A DNA stretch of 15,187 nt, from assembly GCA_025352845.1 (NCBI GenBank), contig JANXSC010000470.1:1-15187 (forward strand), given 5' to 3'. Below, in pieces: positions 7,728 to 15,187 of the stretch. Positions within the stretch are counted from its first letter, which is position 1; every line of letters begins with the position of its first letter. A program made the translations under genes and the position numbers. This stretch comes from Opitutaceae bacterium (GTDB lineage: Bacteria > Verrucomicrobiota > Verrucomicrobiia > Opitutales > Opitutaceae). Under the pieces are notes generated by a model. It saw only the letters and a program-made list of their open reading frames with translations, was not told where the DNA came from and did not search any database.

Positions 7728-10700
7728 ATGAGCCCCACACCACACCCACATTCCGCTCTCCGGCCCTTCGCCATTTCCTTGTTATGCATGCTGACGCTGG
7801 CGCTGGGCACGACGCACGCCCAGACCGCCCCGCGCGCGGTCGATGCCGCGACGCTCGCCAAATACGACACCAACCGCAACGGCGTCCTCGACCCGGCGGA
7901 GCAGGCCACCCTCGATGCCGACCTCAAGCGCGCCGGCGCCGCCGCGAAGCCGGCCAACAGCAACGCCACCAGCGAGGACGTGGTCAGCCTCTCGCCCTTC
8001 GAAGTCGTGTCCGACACCAAGGGTTACTACGCCTCGAACACGATGTCCGGCACGCGCTTCAACTCGAAGCTCGAGGATCTCGCCTCCTCCATCTCCGTGA
8101 TGACGAAGGAGCAGATGTCCGACTTCGCGATGCTCGATATCAACGACATCTTCAATTACACCGCCAACACCGAGGGCACCGGCACCTACACGGACTTCGC
8201 GATCAACCGCAATGGCGACACGCAGGACAACGTCATGGCCAACCCGGCCAACGCGAACCGCGTGCGCGGCGTCTCGTCGGCGAACTACGCGTTCAACAAT
8301 ATCCAGACCATGGGCCGCGTGCCCGTCGATCCGATCGGCCTCGATTCCGTCGAGGTCAGCCGCGGGCCCAACGCCAACATCTTCGGCCTCGGCAATCCCT
8401 CGGGCACGATCAACATGGTGCCATCGGCCGCCAACGTCTCGCGCAACTTCACCACCACGAGCGCGCGGGCCGACAACTACGACGGCTACCGTTTCACGCT
8501 CGATGCCAACCGGATTCTTCTGAAGGGGAAACTCGCGGTCCGCGGCCAGGGCGTGTTTCAGCACGATGGGTTTCAGCGCAAGCCCTCGGGCATCGATACC
8601 GAGCGCTACAACGGCATGATCAAATACCAGCCGTTCAAGAAAACCACGATCACCGCGAGCGCCAGCTTCTATGACAGCCGTGGCAACCGCCCCAACTTCG
8701 TCCCGCCGCGCGACAACGTCACCTTCTGGGTCGCGAACGGCAAGCCGACCTGGGACCCGATCGCGCAGGTCATCCACGTCGGTGGCCAGACCCTCGGGCC
8801 GTTCGGCGCGTTTCCCGGCACCGCTTACGCCGGCCCGGATTACTTCCAGCAAACCTACACGGGCAGCAACCACGCCTTCGCCTACATCGATCGCGGCGGC
8901 CTCGCCTACTGGGCCGCGCCCACCGGCTTCTCCAATGTCACGCCTCTCGTCGGAGCTACGACCGCCGGCCCGACCTCCGGTGCGTTGCGCTATCTGCTCG
9001 CCACGAGTGGCCAGACCGGGGCCACGCTCGGCCGCAGCACGACGCAGCCCCTTTTCACGACTACCCCCTCGGTCAGCAACAAGTCCCTCTACGATTACTC
9101 GTCGGTCAATCTCGCGGCGGTGAACCGCATTCACACGCGCACGATTACCTCGTCGCTGCAAATCGACCAACTATTCTTCAACACCGAACGCCAAACGCTC
9201 GCCGCGCAATTCGGTTTCCTGCGTGAAGATTCCCGCCAGATGCAACGCAACCTCCTCGCCACGCAGAATGCCAACGGCCAATCGGGCCAGCTCTTCGTCG
9301 ATGTGAACGAGAAAAATCTCGACGGCACGCCGAATCCCTTCGTCGGCCGCGCCTACCTCGCCACCGACCAGCCGATCACGCTCGCACAACCGGCGACGTG
9401 GGACACCTACCGCGGCCAGCTCGGCTACAAACTCGATCTCACGCGCGAGAAGAACATCCTGCACTGGCTCGGCCTCAGTCAGTTCACGCTCTACGACGAA
9501 TACAAATACCGCATCAACCGCCAATACGGCTACAAGGATGCCATCACCGGCCCGGTCTCGTGGATTCCCGCCGGCCTGTCGCGCGCCAACCAAGGCACGA
9601 TCACCAACGGCCCCGCCGCCGCCCTCGCGATCACGCGCAATTATTTTCGCTACTACGTCGGCGACAAGGATAGCGTCGTGAGCTACGCTCCCTCCGATTT
9701 TAGTTACGGCACCTACCCGTTCGTGTGGGGCAACACGACGACCAACTCCTTCCGCTCCGAGCAACTCGGCCTCAACCAGGTCAACATCACCGACTCCACC
9801 GGCGCCGGCAGCAACACCAAGGTCATCCTCAAGACCGTCGGCGGCGTGATGCAAAACCACCTGCTCGACGACAAACTCGTGCTGACGTTCGGCCTGCGCC
9901 AGGATCAGCAATATACGAAGTCCGGCAGCACGCCGCAGCTCCTCAACGCCGACGGCGAGACGCTCAACTACGATTCGGTCAACCACTGGGCGGCCGGCGA
10001 CTATCGTTTCAACGCGGGCAAGACCAAGACCGCGGGCGCGGTGCTCCGGCCCTTCCGGGACTTGTCGTTCATTCGCCAACTGGATCAGGACACCGGCCCC
10101 GCCCACTTCGTCGGCAACATGCTTCGCGGGATGTCGTTTTCGTTGAACAAATCGGACAGTTTCATCCCGGCTGGATTCGCGACCGACATTTTCCTCAAGC
10201 CGCTCCCGGTGCCCACCGGTCACGGCAAGGACTACGGCGTCGCGTTCAACATGTTCGACGGGCGCGTCGTGCTCCGCTGGAATCACTACAACAACACCTC
10301 GATCAGCAACCGTGGCGGTGATGCTGGCACTATCGCCCAGCGCGTCACCCGCATCGACATCACCGCGACCGCCGCGTTTCTCCTCACGACGCAGGCGGGC
10401 GGCAACGGCGGCACCATCGCCGGCTGGGTGAGGCAGGCCAACCCCAGCTTCACCCCGCAGCAAGTGACCGACGAAGTCGCCCGGCAAATCGGCGTCTCCA
10501 CCGCCACGCAGAACGCGCTCATCCAGGGTTTCGGCGCCGGCACGATCACGGCCACTCAGGACATCACCGCCAAGGGCGACGAACTCGAACTCAACTTCAA
10601 CCCGACCAAATACTGGACTGTGTCCGCCAACGCCGCGCAGACCCAGTCGATCAACACCAACGTCGCCACCAGCATCAACGATTGGATCAACCAGCGCCTG

Positions 10701-11294
10701 CCGATTTGGACGACCATCGTCGATCAGGCCGCCAGCCTGAACTGGACGCCCGCGCAGCTGGCGGCCGAACCGCAGCGCCTCTGGTGGACGCACAATTACG
10801 GCGGCAACCAAACCGCCCAGCAAAACTACATCAGCTTCGTGCAGACGCCCTACGCCGTCACGCAGCAGAAACAGGGCAAGGCCAATCCCCAAATCGCCCG
10901 CTACTCCGCCAAAATCAGCACGAACTACCAGCTCGCCGGCCTCGGTTCCGAAAATCCAATCCTCAAGCGCTTCAACGTCGGCGGCGCCTTCCGCTGGTCC
11001 GCGCCCCTCGCGATCGATTACTACGGCGCGCAAAGTCTCCCTGCCGTGATCACGTCGCTCGATCCCAACAAACCCATCTACCAAAAGGCGCAGTATCACA
11101 TCGACGCGTTTATCGGCTACCGCACCAAGCTCTTTGCCGACCGAATACCCGCGCGCTTTCAGCTCAACGTGTCCGATCTCCAATACGCCCGCAGCCAGCT
11201 GCTCCCCATTAACGCGTTCCCCGACGGCACGCCGAGCGCCTACCGAATAATGGACCCGCGAAAATTTGTGCTGACGGCGACGTTTGATTTGTAG
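7728..11294 (+). CDS. TonB-dependent outer-membrane receptor with N-terminal EF-hand
   Basis: The 1188-residue protein is a large TonB-dependent receptor of the type abundant in Opitutaceae. The signal peptide covers residues 1-31 (hydrophobic FAISLLCMLTLALG, cleavage THA|QT). A canonical EF-hand loop follows at 47-58 (D47-T-N49-R-N51-G52-V-L-D55-P-A-E58, all main calcium ligands present). The TonB-box region VVSLSPFEVVS is at about 85-95 and the plug domain at about 100-260 (GTRFNSKLEDLASSISVMT, VEVSRGPNANIFGLGNPSGTINMV). The remainder is a beta-barrel ending in KFVLTATFDL. The upstream frame stays open to 7503, but the ATG at 7728 is chosen because it directly precedes the signal peptide. 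No Shine-Dalgarno is evident. No transporter, hydrolase or regulator gene is adjacent, so the ligand cannot be inferred. The terminator at 11419-11445 closes the unit. Family is certain; the role of the EF-hand is unknown. Confidence 0.94.
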   Translation: MSPTPHPHSALRPFAISLLCMLTLALGTTHAQTAPRAVDAATLAKYDTNRNGVLDPAEQATLDADLKRAGAAAKPANSNATSEDVVSLSPFEVVSDTKGYYASNTMSGTRFNSKLEDLASSISVMTKEQMSDFAMLDINDIFNYTANTEGTGTYTDFAINRNGDTQDNVMANPANANRVRGVSSANYAFNNIQTMGRVPVDPIGLDSVEVSRGPNANIFGLGNPSGTINMVPSAANVSRNFTTTSARADNYDGYRFTLDANRILLKGKLAVRGQGVFQHDGFQRKPSGIDTERYNGMIKYQPFKKTTITASASFYDSRGNRPNFVPPRDNVTFWVANGKPTWDPIAQVIHVGGQTLGPFGAFPGTAYAGPDYFQQTYTGSNHAFAYIDRGGLAYWAAPTGFSNVTPLVGATTAGPTSGALRYLLATSGQTGATLGRSTTQPLFTTTPSVSNKSLYDYSSVNLAAVNRIHTRTITSSLQIDQLFFNTERQTLAAQFGFLREDSRQMQRNLLATQNANGQSGQLFVDVNEKNLDGTPNPFVGRAYLATDQPITLAQPATWDTYRGQLGYKLDLTREKNILHWLGLSQFTLYDEYKYRINRQYGYKDAITGPVSWIPAGLSRANQGTITNGPAAALAITRNYFRYYVGDKDSVVSYAPSDFSYGTYPFVWGNTTTNSFRSEQLGLNQVNITDSTGAGSNTKVILKTVGGVMQNHLLDDKLVLTFGLRQDQQYTKSGSTPQLLNADGETLNYDSVNHWAAGDYRFNAGKTKTAGAVLRPFRDLSFIRQLDQDTGPAHFVGNMLRGMSFSLNKSDSFIPAGFATDIFLKPLPVPTGHGKDYGVAFNMFDGRVVLRWNHYNNTSISNRGGDAGTIAQRVTRIDITATAAFLLTTQAGGNGGTIAGWVRQANPSFTPQQVTDEVARQIGVSTATQNALIQGFGAGTITATQDITAKGDELELNFNPTKYWTVSANAAQTQSINTNVATSINDWINQRLPIWTTIVDQAASLNWTPAQLAAEPQRLWWTHNYGGNQTAQQNYISFVQTPYAVTQQKQGKANPQIARYSAKISTNYQLAGLGSENPILKRFNVGGAFRWSAPLAIDYYGAQSLPAVITSLDPNKPIYQKAQYHIDAFIGYRTKLFADRIPARFQLNVSDLQYARSQLLPINAFPDGTPSAYRIMDPRKFVLTATFDL

Positions 11295-11317
11295 GGCCGC
11301 GAGATGCTCTCCTGAGC

Positions 11318-11428
11318 GCCGGTCTTGGGCGCATCTCAGTTTTCCGACATGGGCGGGACGCCCATGCTACGTGGCACGGGCGTCCCGCCCGTGAGCTTGC
11401 AGAAAACTGAGATGCGCCCGCCGGTCTT
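11318..11428. mobile_element. MITE-like element (93 bp, 11327-11419) with 18-bp terminal inverted repeats and 9-bp target duplication
   Basis: The termini GGGCGCATCTCAGTTTTC (11327-11344) and GAAAACTGAGATGCGCCC (11402-11419) are perfect 18-bp inverted repeats. The element is flanked by direct repeats GCCGGTCTT at 11318-11326 and 11420-11428. Inside are two perfect 8-bp-stem hairpins: CATGGGCG-GGA-CGCCCATG (11348-11366) and CACGGGCG-TCC-CGCCCGTG (11375-11393), which can also pair with each other over 13 bp. There is no coding capacity, as expected of a non-autonomous element moved by a transposase elsewhere. Removing element plus one repeat leaves a perfect 10-bp terminator stem (AGCGCCGGTC/GACCGGCGCT with loop TTTC), which supports insertion into a pre-existing terminator. 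Confidence 0.7.
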
Positions 11429-11445
11429 TCGACCGGCGCTTTTTT
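11419..11445 (+). terminator. Rho-independent terminator after the EF-hand TonB receptor
   Basis: CGCCGGTC (11419-11426), loop TTTC (11427-11430) and GACCGGCG (11431-11438) form an 8-bp GC-rich stem, followed by C and six T (11440-11445). It lies 125 bp after the receptor stop. The left arm is shared with the presumed target duplication of the MITE-like element just upstream. The original stem was probably 10 bp, using the second left-arm copy at 11315-11324. Confidence 0.88.
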
Positions 11446-11503
11446 GTCGTCCGTGCGAGGCCCTCGCCTTCAACTCTTCGCACCCGTGCCCTCTGCGGAA
11501 CCA

Positions 11504-12979
11504 ATGCCCCCGCGCGAATTGCTCTTTCGCTGGCTGCTCGCCGCCGGCGTGTTTGCGCTGCTGCTCACGGTGTTCTGTCCGGCGTGGGGCGCGTTTCGGC
11601 TCTGGTCCCGCGTGCCCGAGATGGGCGGCATGGTCGAGACGCGCCGCGGCGAGAGTGTGCTCGCGCAGGTCGCAAATCCGGGTGCGCCCATTGCCGATCC
11701 ACTGCACCGCGCGATTCAGTGGCGGCTGCTTTTTCCGATAATCGGGCACGTTTTGCACCTGCCGCCGTTTTGGTTTTTCGGCCTCTCCTACCTCGGCTGT
11801 TTCCTCGCGCTTACTTACCTCGCCGGCTTGTTGCGCCGCGAAAATTTTCCCTGGAGCGAGACCGCTCTGGCACTCGTGGTCATCGGCGCGGCTTCGTGGT
11901 TCTTCACCTCGACGGGCTGGCTCGGGTATTTTGATTCGTGGCTCGCGCTGGGGCTGCTTGTCGTGGCGTTCGACCCACGGCGCTGGGCCATCATCCTCGC
12001 GTGCGTGCTCGCGCCGTGGGTGGACGAACGCTTCGTGCTCGCTGCACCGCTCGCACTGCTGTGCCGCTGGCTGGGGCGGCCGGCTTCACTTCGGTTCAAG
12101 ATCGATGGGCTGATTCCCGGCGCGTTGCTCGCGGCATTTGTTTTTGTCCGCCTCGGTTTGCTCACCACGCAGTCCGACGCCGGTGCCACCGTTGGCGGCT
12201 ACCTCGGCAGCCGTGATTTTCTCGCTGCGTCGCTCCCGCGCATCGCACTCGGAATCTGGGAGGGGCTGCGTGGTGGTTGGGTGTTCGTCGTCGCTGCCGT
12301 TGTGCTCCTCTGGCAGCGGCACGCCCACGCTCTCATGTTGGGCATGGCGTTGCTCGTGCTGGCGTCCATCGGCCTCGCGACCGCACAGGATTACAGCCGC
12401 TCGATGACGATGCTACTGCCCGCCGCCGTGCTCGGCCTGCACCTCGCCCGCGCTCGCGGTGTCGCGTGGTTGCCGCTCGCGTTGCGCATGAGCGCGGGCG
12501 GCGCGCTGCTGTTGCCCGCCCATCACGTGATGAACGATGCCGTCGCACCGATTTTCAACCTCCAGCACGCGCTCGACGCCCTCGACCACCCGCCCGCCCT
12601 CGCGATGCCCGAGGTGCACGAGCTGCGCGCGATTCACGCGATGGAGCGCGCCGAGTTTGCCGAGGCCGACGACGCCCTCGCGCTCGCGATCAAACTTGCC
12701 GCCAATCCAGCAGCGCCCGCGCGCCAGCGGGGCATCCTCGCCGCGACGCAGGGCCGATGGGCCGACGCCCGGAAATATTTTTCGCTCATGGCCGAGCACG
12801 ATCCGCAGAACCCCGACACGTGGCTCATGTGCGCGCAGGCGAGCCACGCGCTCAACGAGCCCAACGCCGCCCGCATTGAGATCGAGCGCGCGCTCGGGCT
12901 CGCGCCGGCCGGGTGGAAAACGCGTCCGGACGTCGCGCGCTTTCTCGTGAAACTCAACGCCGCGGGCGCGCGCAAATGA
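11504..12979 (+). CDS. Polytopic membrane protein with C-terminal TPR-like region, function unknown
   Basis: The 491-residue protein has about ten hydrophobic segments from residue 7 to about 350 (for example FRWLLAAGVFALLLTVF, WFFGLSYLGCFLALTYLAGLL, WVFVVAAVVLLW). It then has a soluble tail at about 370-491 with TPR-like helix pairs (HAMERAEFAEADDALALAIKLA; GRWADARKYFSLMAEHDPQNPDTWLMCAQASHAL). The first loop contains a conserved-looking PLHRAIQWRLLFPIIGHVL stretch; I do not recognise a named family. A GT-C-like transferase or a partner of one is possible from the architecture, but no catalytic motif is evident. The frame is open back to a TTG at 11444, which lies in the T-run of the terminator, so the ATG at 11504 is preferred. 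The stop overlaps the next start (ATGA at 12976-12979), indicating translational coupling with the downstream glycosyltransferase. Confidence 0.85.
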   Translation: MPPRELLFRWLLAAGVFALLLTVFCPAWGAFRLWSRVPEMGGMVETRRGESVLAQVANPGAPIADPLHRAIQWRLLFPIIGHVLHLPPFWFFGLSYLGCFLALTYLAGLLRRENFPWSETALALVVIGAASWFFTSTGWLGYFDSWLALGLLVVAFDPRRWAIILACVLAPWVDERFVLAAPLALLCRWLGRPASLRFKIDGLIPGALLAAFVFVRLGLLTTQSDAGATVGGYLGSRDFLAASLPRIALGIWEGLRGGWVFVVAAVVLLWQRHAHALMLGMALLVLASIGLATAQDYSRSMTMLLPAAVLGLHLARARGVAWLPLALRMSAGGALLLPAHHVMNDAVAPIFNLQHALDALDHPPALAMPEVHELRAIHAMERAEFAEADDALALAIKLAANPAAPARQRGILAATQGRWADARKYFSLMAEHDPQNPDTWLMCAQASHALNEPNAARIEIERALGLAPAGWKTRPDVARFLVKLNAAGARK

Positions 12980-14853
12980 AACGCTCCGCCGCTACGGCTG
13001 CGTCTTCCTCCGCGCCGGACTGGCCTGCGACCGCGATGCGCGTGCTCATCTTCGCCGCCACGCTCGCCGCCTACTGGCCCGCGCTCAACGGCACGCTTCT
13101 CTGGGACGATGCCGGCCACGTCACGCGGCCGGAGTTGCAGTCGCTCGCCGGCCTCTGGCGCATCTGGTTCGAGCCCGGTGCCACGCAGCAATATTACCCG
13201 CTGCTGCACTCCGCGTTTTGGTTCGAGCACCGGCTCTGGGGCGACGCGACGCTCGGCTATCATCTGATCAACGTGCTGCTGCACGCGACCTCGGCCTGTC
13301 TCTTCGCCTCCATCCTGCGCCGACTGGCGGTGCCCGGGGCGTGGTTCGCCGCCGTGCTCTTCGCGCTCCATCCGGTCTGCGCCGAGTCAGTCGCGTGGAT
13401 CACCGAGCAGAAGAACACGCTCTCGCTTTTGTTCTACCTCTTGGCGACGCGCAGCTATTTGGAGTTCGACGCCACGCGCCAGCGCCGCAGCTACGTGATC
13501 GCGCTGCTGTGGTTCGTGATGGCGCTGCAAACCAAGACCGTCACCGCCACGCTGCCCGCCGCGCTGCTCGTGATCTTTTGGTGGCAACGCGGCCGACTCG
13601 ACGCGCGACGCGATGTCGCGCCACTGCTCCCTTGGTTTTTTCTGGGCGCGCTCGGCGGTATCGTTACCGCGTATCTTGAGCGCACCCTCATCGGCGCGCA
13701 GGGGCAGGCATTCGCGCTCGGCGGGCTGGAGCGAACTCTCATCGCGGGCCGGGCCGCTTGGTTCTACCTCGGAAAACTGCTCTGGCCGGCCGACCTCGCC
13801 TTCATCTACCCGCACTGGATGATCGCTGCGGCCGAAACTTGGCAGTGGCTGTTTCCGGTCGTCGTGCTGGGCGTGCTCACGGCGCTCTGGTGGATGCGGG
13901 CGAAGTCGCGCGCCCCACTCGCCGTCGCGCTCCTGTTTGGCGGCACGCTTTTTCCCGCGCTGGGATTCGTGAATATTTTCCCGTTTCTCTACTCGTGGGT
14001 GGCGGATCATTTTCAATATCACGCGAGTCTCGGTGTGTTCGCACTGGCTGCAAGCGGAGCAACGGTTCTTGGCGCGCGCCTCTCGCCGTGGGCTTTCCGC
14101 AGTTTCGCCGGTGCCGTGGGCTTGCTGCTTGCCACCCTCACGTGGCATCAAGCCGCGATCTATCGCGACGTGTTCGCGCTTTACACCGCGACGCTCGAAA
14201 AAAATCCCGCGTGCTGGATGGCTCACAACAACCTCGCCATTGCGCTCGTGGACGCCGGCCGCGCCGCCGAGGCGCTCCCACACTACGAGCGCGCGCTTGT
14301 GCTTCGCGCCGATTATGCCGAAGCGGAAAACAATTTCGGTTTCGCGCTCAACCAACTCGGTCGCCCGGCCGACGCGCTCCCGCACCTGCAGCGCGCGTTG
14401 CAAATCCAGCCGCGCTACGCCGACGCCCAAAACAATCTCGGCGCCGCACTCATGGGACTCGAGCGCGCGCCCGAAGGCATCGCCGCTTTCACGCGCGCCC
14501 TCGAACTCGACCCGAAGCTCGCCGTCGTCCACAACAACCTCGGCCTAGCCATCGCCTCGGGCGGAAAACCAGCCGAGGCCATCGCGCACTTTCAACGCGC
14601 GCTCGCGCTCAACCGGAGCTACGCCGACGCCGAGCTGAACTGGGCCACTGCCCTCACGCTCACGCAGCGCGCCGCCGAGGCCATCCCGCATTTCGACCGC
14701 GCGCTCCAACTTCAGCCCAACTCCCCTGCCGCGCACACCACTTACGCCCGCGCCCTCGCCAACTTGGGTCGCTACGACGAAGCCGAGGCGCACGAGCGCG
14801 AGGCGGTGCGGTGGAGAAGCGCAGCAGAAACAAGCGCGCCGCCTCGTCGCTGA
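12976..14853 (+). CDS. TMTC/PMT-like GT-C glycosyltransferase with C-terminal TPR repeats
   Basis: The 625-residue integral membrane protein resembles the TMTC/PMT group of GT-C transferases, which use a lipid-linked sugar to modify proteins on the outer face of the membrane. Residues about 17-400 hold some ten membrane segments. After the first comes the acidic motif LLWDDAGHV (about 42-50), the usual site of the catalytic Asp pair in GT-C enzymes. Residues about 130-158 carry the family segment ALHPVCAESVAWITEQKN-TLSLLFYLLA, and ADHFQYHASLGVFAL follows at about 343. From about residue 409 to 612 there are six TPR units (KNPACWMAHNNLAIALVDAG ... NLGRYDEAEAHEREAV), as in TMTC proteins, probably for substrate docking. 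The ATG at 12976 overlaps the stop of the preceding gene by 4 bp; the longer frame from 12913 reads through that gene and is not used. The sugar and acceptor are unknown. The class call is firm, mannosyltransferase activity is inference. Confidence 0.85.
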   Translation: MKRSAATAASSSAPDWPATAMRVLIFAATLAAYWPALNGTLLWDDAGHVTRPELQSLAGLWRIWFEPGATQQYYPLLHSAFWFEHRLWGDATLGYHLINVLLHATSACLFASILRRLAVPGAWFAAVLFALHPVCAESVAWITEQKNTLSLLFYLLATRSYLEFDATRQRRSYVIALLWFVMALQTKTVTATLPAALLVIFWWQRGRLDARRDVAPLLPWFFLGALGGIVTAYLERTLIGAQGQAFALGGLERTLIAGRAAWFYLGKLLWPADLAFIYPHWMIAAAETWQWLFPVVVLGVLTALWWMRAKSRAPLAVALLFGGTLFPALGFVNIFPFLYSWVADHFQYHASLGVFALAASGATVLGARLSPWAFRSFAGAVGLLLATLTWHQAAIYRDVFALYTATLEKNPACWMAHNNLAIALVDAGRAAEALPHYERALVLRADYAEAENNFGFALNQLGRPADALPHLQRALQIQPRYADAQNNLGAALMGLERAPEGIAAFTRALELDPKLAVVHNNLGLAIASGGKPAEAIAHFQRALALNRSYADAELNWATALTLTQRAAEAIPHFDRALQLQPNSPAAHTTYARALANLGRYDEAEAHEREAVRWRSAAETSAPPRR

Positions 14854-14882
14854 CGCCCATGCCGGCCGTGAGGAGAGACGTC

Positions 14883-14930
14883 CCGGCCTGCCAAGCATCG
14901 CACCGCGGCAGCCGCAACAAAGCAGGCCGG
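14883..14930. repeat. Interrupted inverted repeat after the glycosyltransferase operon
   Basis: CCGGCCTGC (14883-14891) pairs exactly with GCAGGCCGG (14922-14930), and the 30-nt interior contains a smaller GCGGC/GCCGC dyad. It begins 29 bp after the operon stop. There is no T-run, so it is a weak terminator candidate; a dispersed extragenic palindrome is as likely. Confidence 0.45.
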
Positions 14931-14941
14931 AAAGGATCTTA

Positions 14942-15017
14942 ACCGCGGATTTCGCGGATGGCGCGGATAGTCTGAAACTTTCCTGCCTTGATCCGCGTAA
15001 TTGGCGCAATCCGCGGT
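14942..15017. repeat. Inverted repeat built from repeated CGCGGAT words
   Basis: ACCGCGGATT (14942-14951) is matched exactly by AATCCGCGGT (15008-15017). The left half repeats GCGGAT three times (near 14945, 14954 and 14963), and the right half contains ATCCGC twice (near 14991 and 15009). The 76-bp unit looks like a dispersed extragenic palindrome of the kind frequent in Verrucomicrobiota intergenic DNA; that attribution is from memory. Confidence 0.5.
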
Positions 15018-15057
15018 CAAAAATTCTGTCTCTGGAAAATCGTCGCGAATTGTAGTA

Positions 15058-15087
15058 AAATGCCTCGGGGCAAGCCCCGAGGCATTT
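15058..15087 (-). terminator. Strong perfect hairpin, probable terminator of the minus-strand gene at the right edge
   Basis: AAATGCCTCGGGG (15058-15070) and CCCCGAGGCATTT (15075-15087) form a 13-bp perfect stem around CAAG. On the minus strand it lies 2 bp after the stop codon at 15090-15092 and ends in CATTTTACT, a short T-run. On the plus strand the stem ends in ATTT, so bidirectional use with the operon ending at 14853 is possible. Confidence 0.7.
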
Positions 15088-15089
15088 GA

Positions 15090-15187
15090 TCAAGACAGCC
15101 CTAAATCCATCTGCCCCTTGTGCAACTGCCGATACTCATTGTGCCCACCCTGACCCTGCACGTATGCCGCGATCACCTTTTCGCTGC
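15090..15187 (-). CDS. C-terminal fragment of an unidentified protein, cut by the window edge
   Basis: On the minus strand one frame is open from the window edge to a TGA at 15090-15092. It encodes 31 residues beginning SEKVIAAYVQGQGG and ending QMDLGLS. The helical, mixed-charge composition and the hairpin terminator directly behind the stop make a real gene end plausible. The fragment is too short for me to assign a family. Confidence 0.45.
   Translation of the reverse strand, partial: SEKVIAAYVQGQGGHNEYRQLHKGQMDLGLS

Noticed and set aside
9171..11183. 670-residue open frame antisense to the EF-hand TonB receptor
   Set aside because: It is rich in Arg, Gly, Val and Asp with no domain, and lies wholly opposite a clear receptor gene; a long antisense frame is expected from high-GC third positions.
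13387..14532. 381-residue open frame antisense to the TMTC-like gene
   Set aside because: It mirrors the TPR and membrane coding region of a well-supported gene and has no features of its own.

Overview
The window looks like chromosomal DNA from a high-GC Verrucomicrobiota bacterium, most likely of the Opitutaceae. The grounds are the TonB-dependent receptor with a 'VVSLSPFEVVS' TonB-box region, the (C/A)GGGCG(G/T)CCCGCCC-type intergenic palindromes, and general protein character. This placement is inference from memory of such genomes; no database was searched.

Layout. 28-3015 (minus): a TonB-dependent outer-membrane receptor with a carboxypeptidase-regulatory-like N-terminal domain, divergent from cysS. 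3157-4629 (plus): cysS, with a compositionally foreign, low-GC block at about 4030-4470. 4695-5412: a mobile island made of one REP-associated tyrosine transposase (RAYT) gene and three copies of a 65-66 bp two-hairpin unit. 5544-7478 (plus): thrS, encoding a threonyl-tRNA synthetase that lacks the N-terminal TGS domain and carries an extra segment before catalytic motif 2. 7479-7727: a leader with two sizeable inverted repeats. 7728-11294 (plus): a second TonB-dependent receptor with an EF-hand between signal peptide and TonB box. 11295-11445: a Rho-independent terminator that appears to have been hit by a 93-bp MITE-like element, whose 9-bp target duplication rebuilt the hairpin. 11504-14853 (plus): a two-gene operon with ATGA overlap, encoding a polytopic membrane protein with a TPR tail and a TMTC/PMT-like GT-C glycosyltransferase with a TPR tail. 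14854-15089: three different inverted repeats, the last a strong hairpin. 15090-15187 (minus): the C-terminal end of an unidentified gene.

Functionally the window is mixed: two housekeeping aminoacyl-tRNA synthetases, two outer-membrane uptake receptors of unknown substrate, and a membrane glycosyltransferase pair that may act on exported proteins. No phage, CRISPR, defence cluster, tRNA or rRNA was seen. The most unusual material is in the non-coding repeats (composite REP units with their RAYT; the MITE inside a terminator) and in the two synthetase genes (mosaic cysS; TGS-less thrS).
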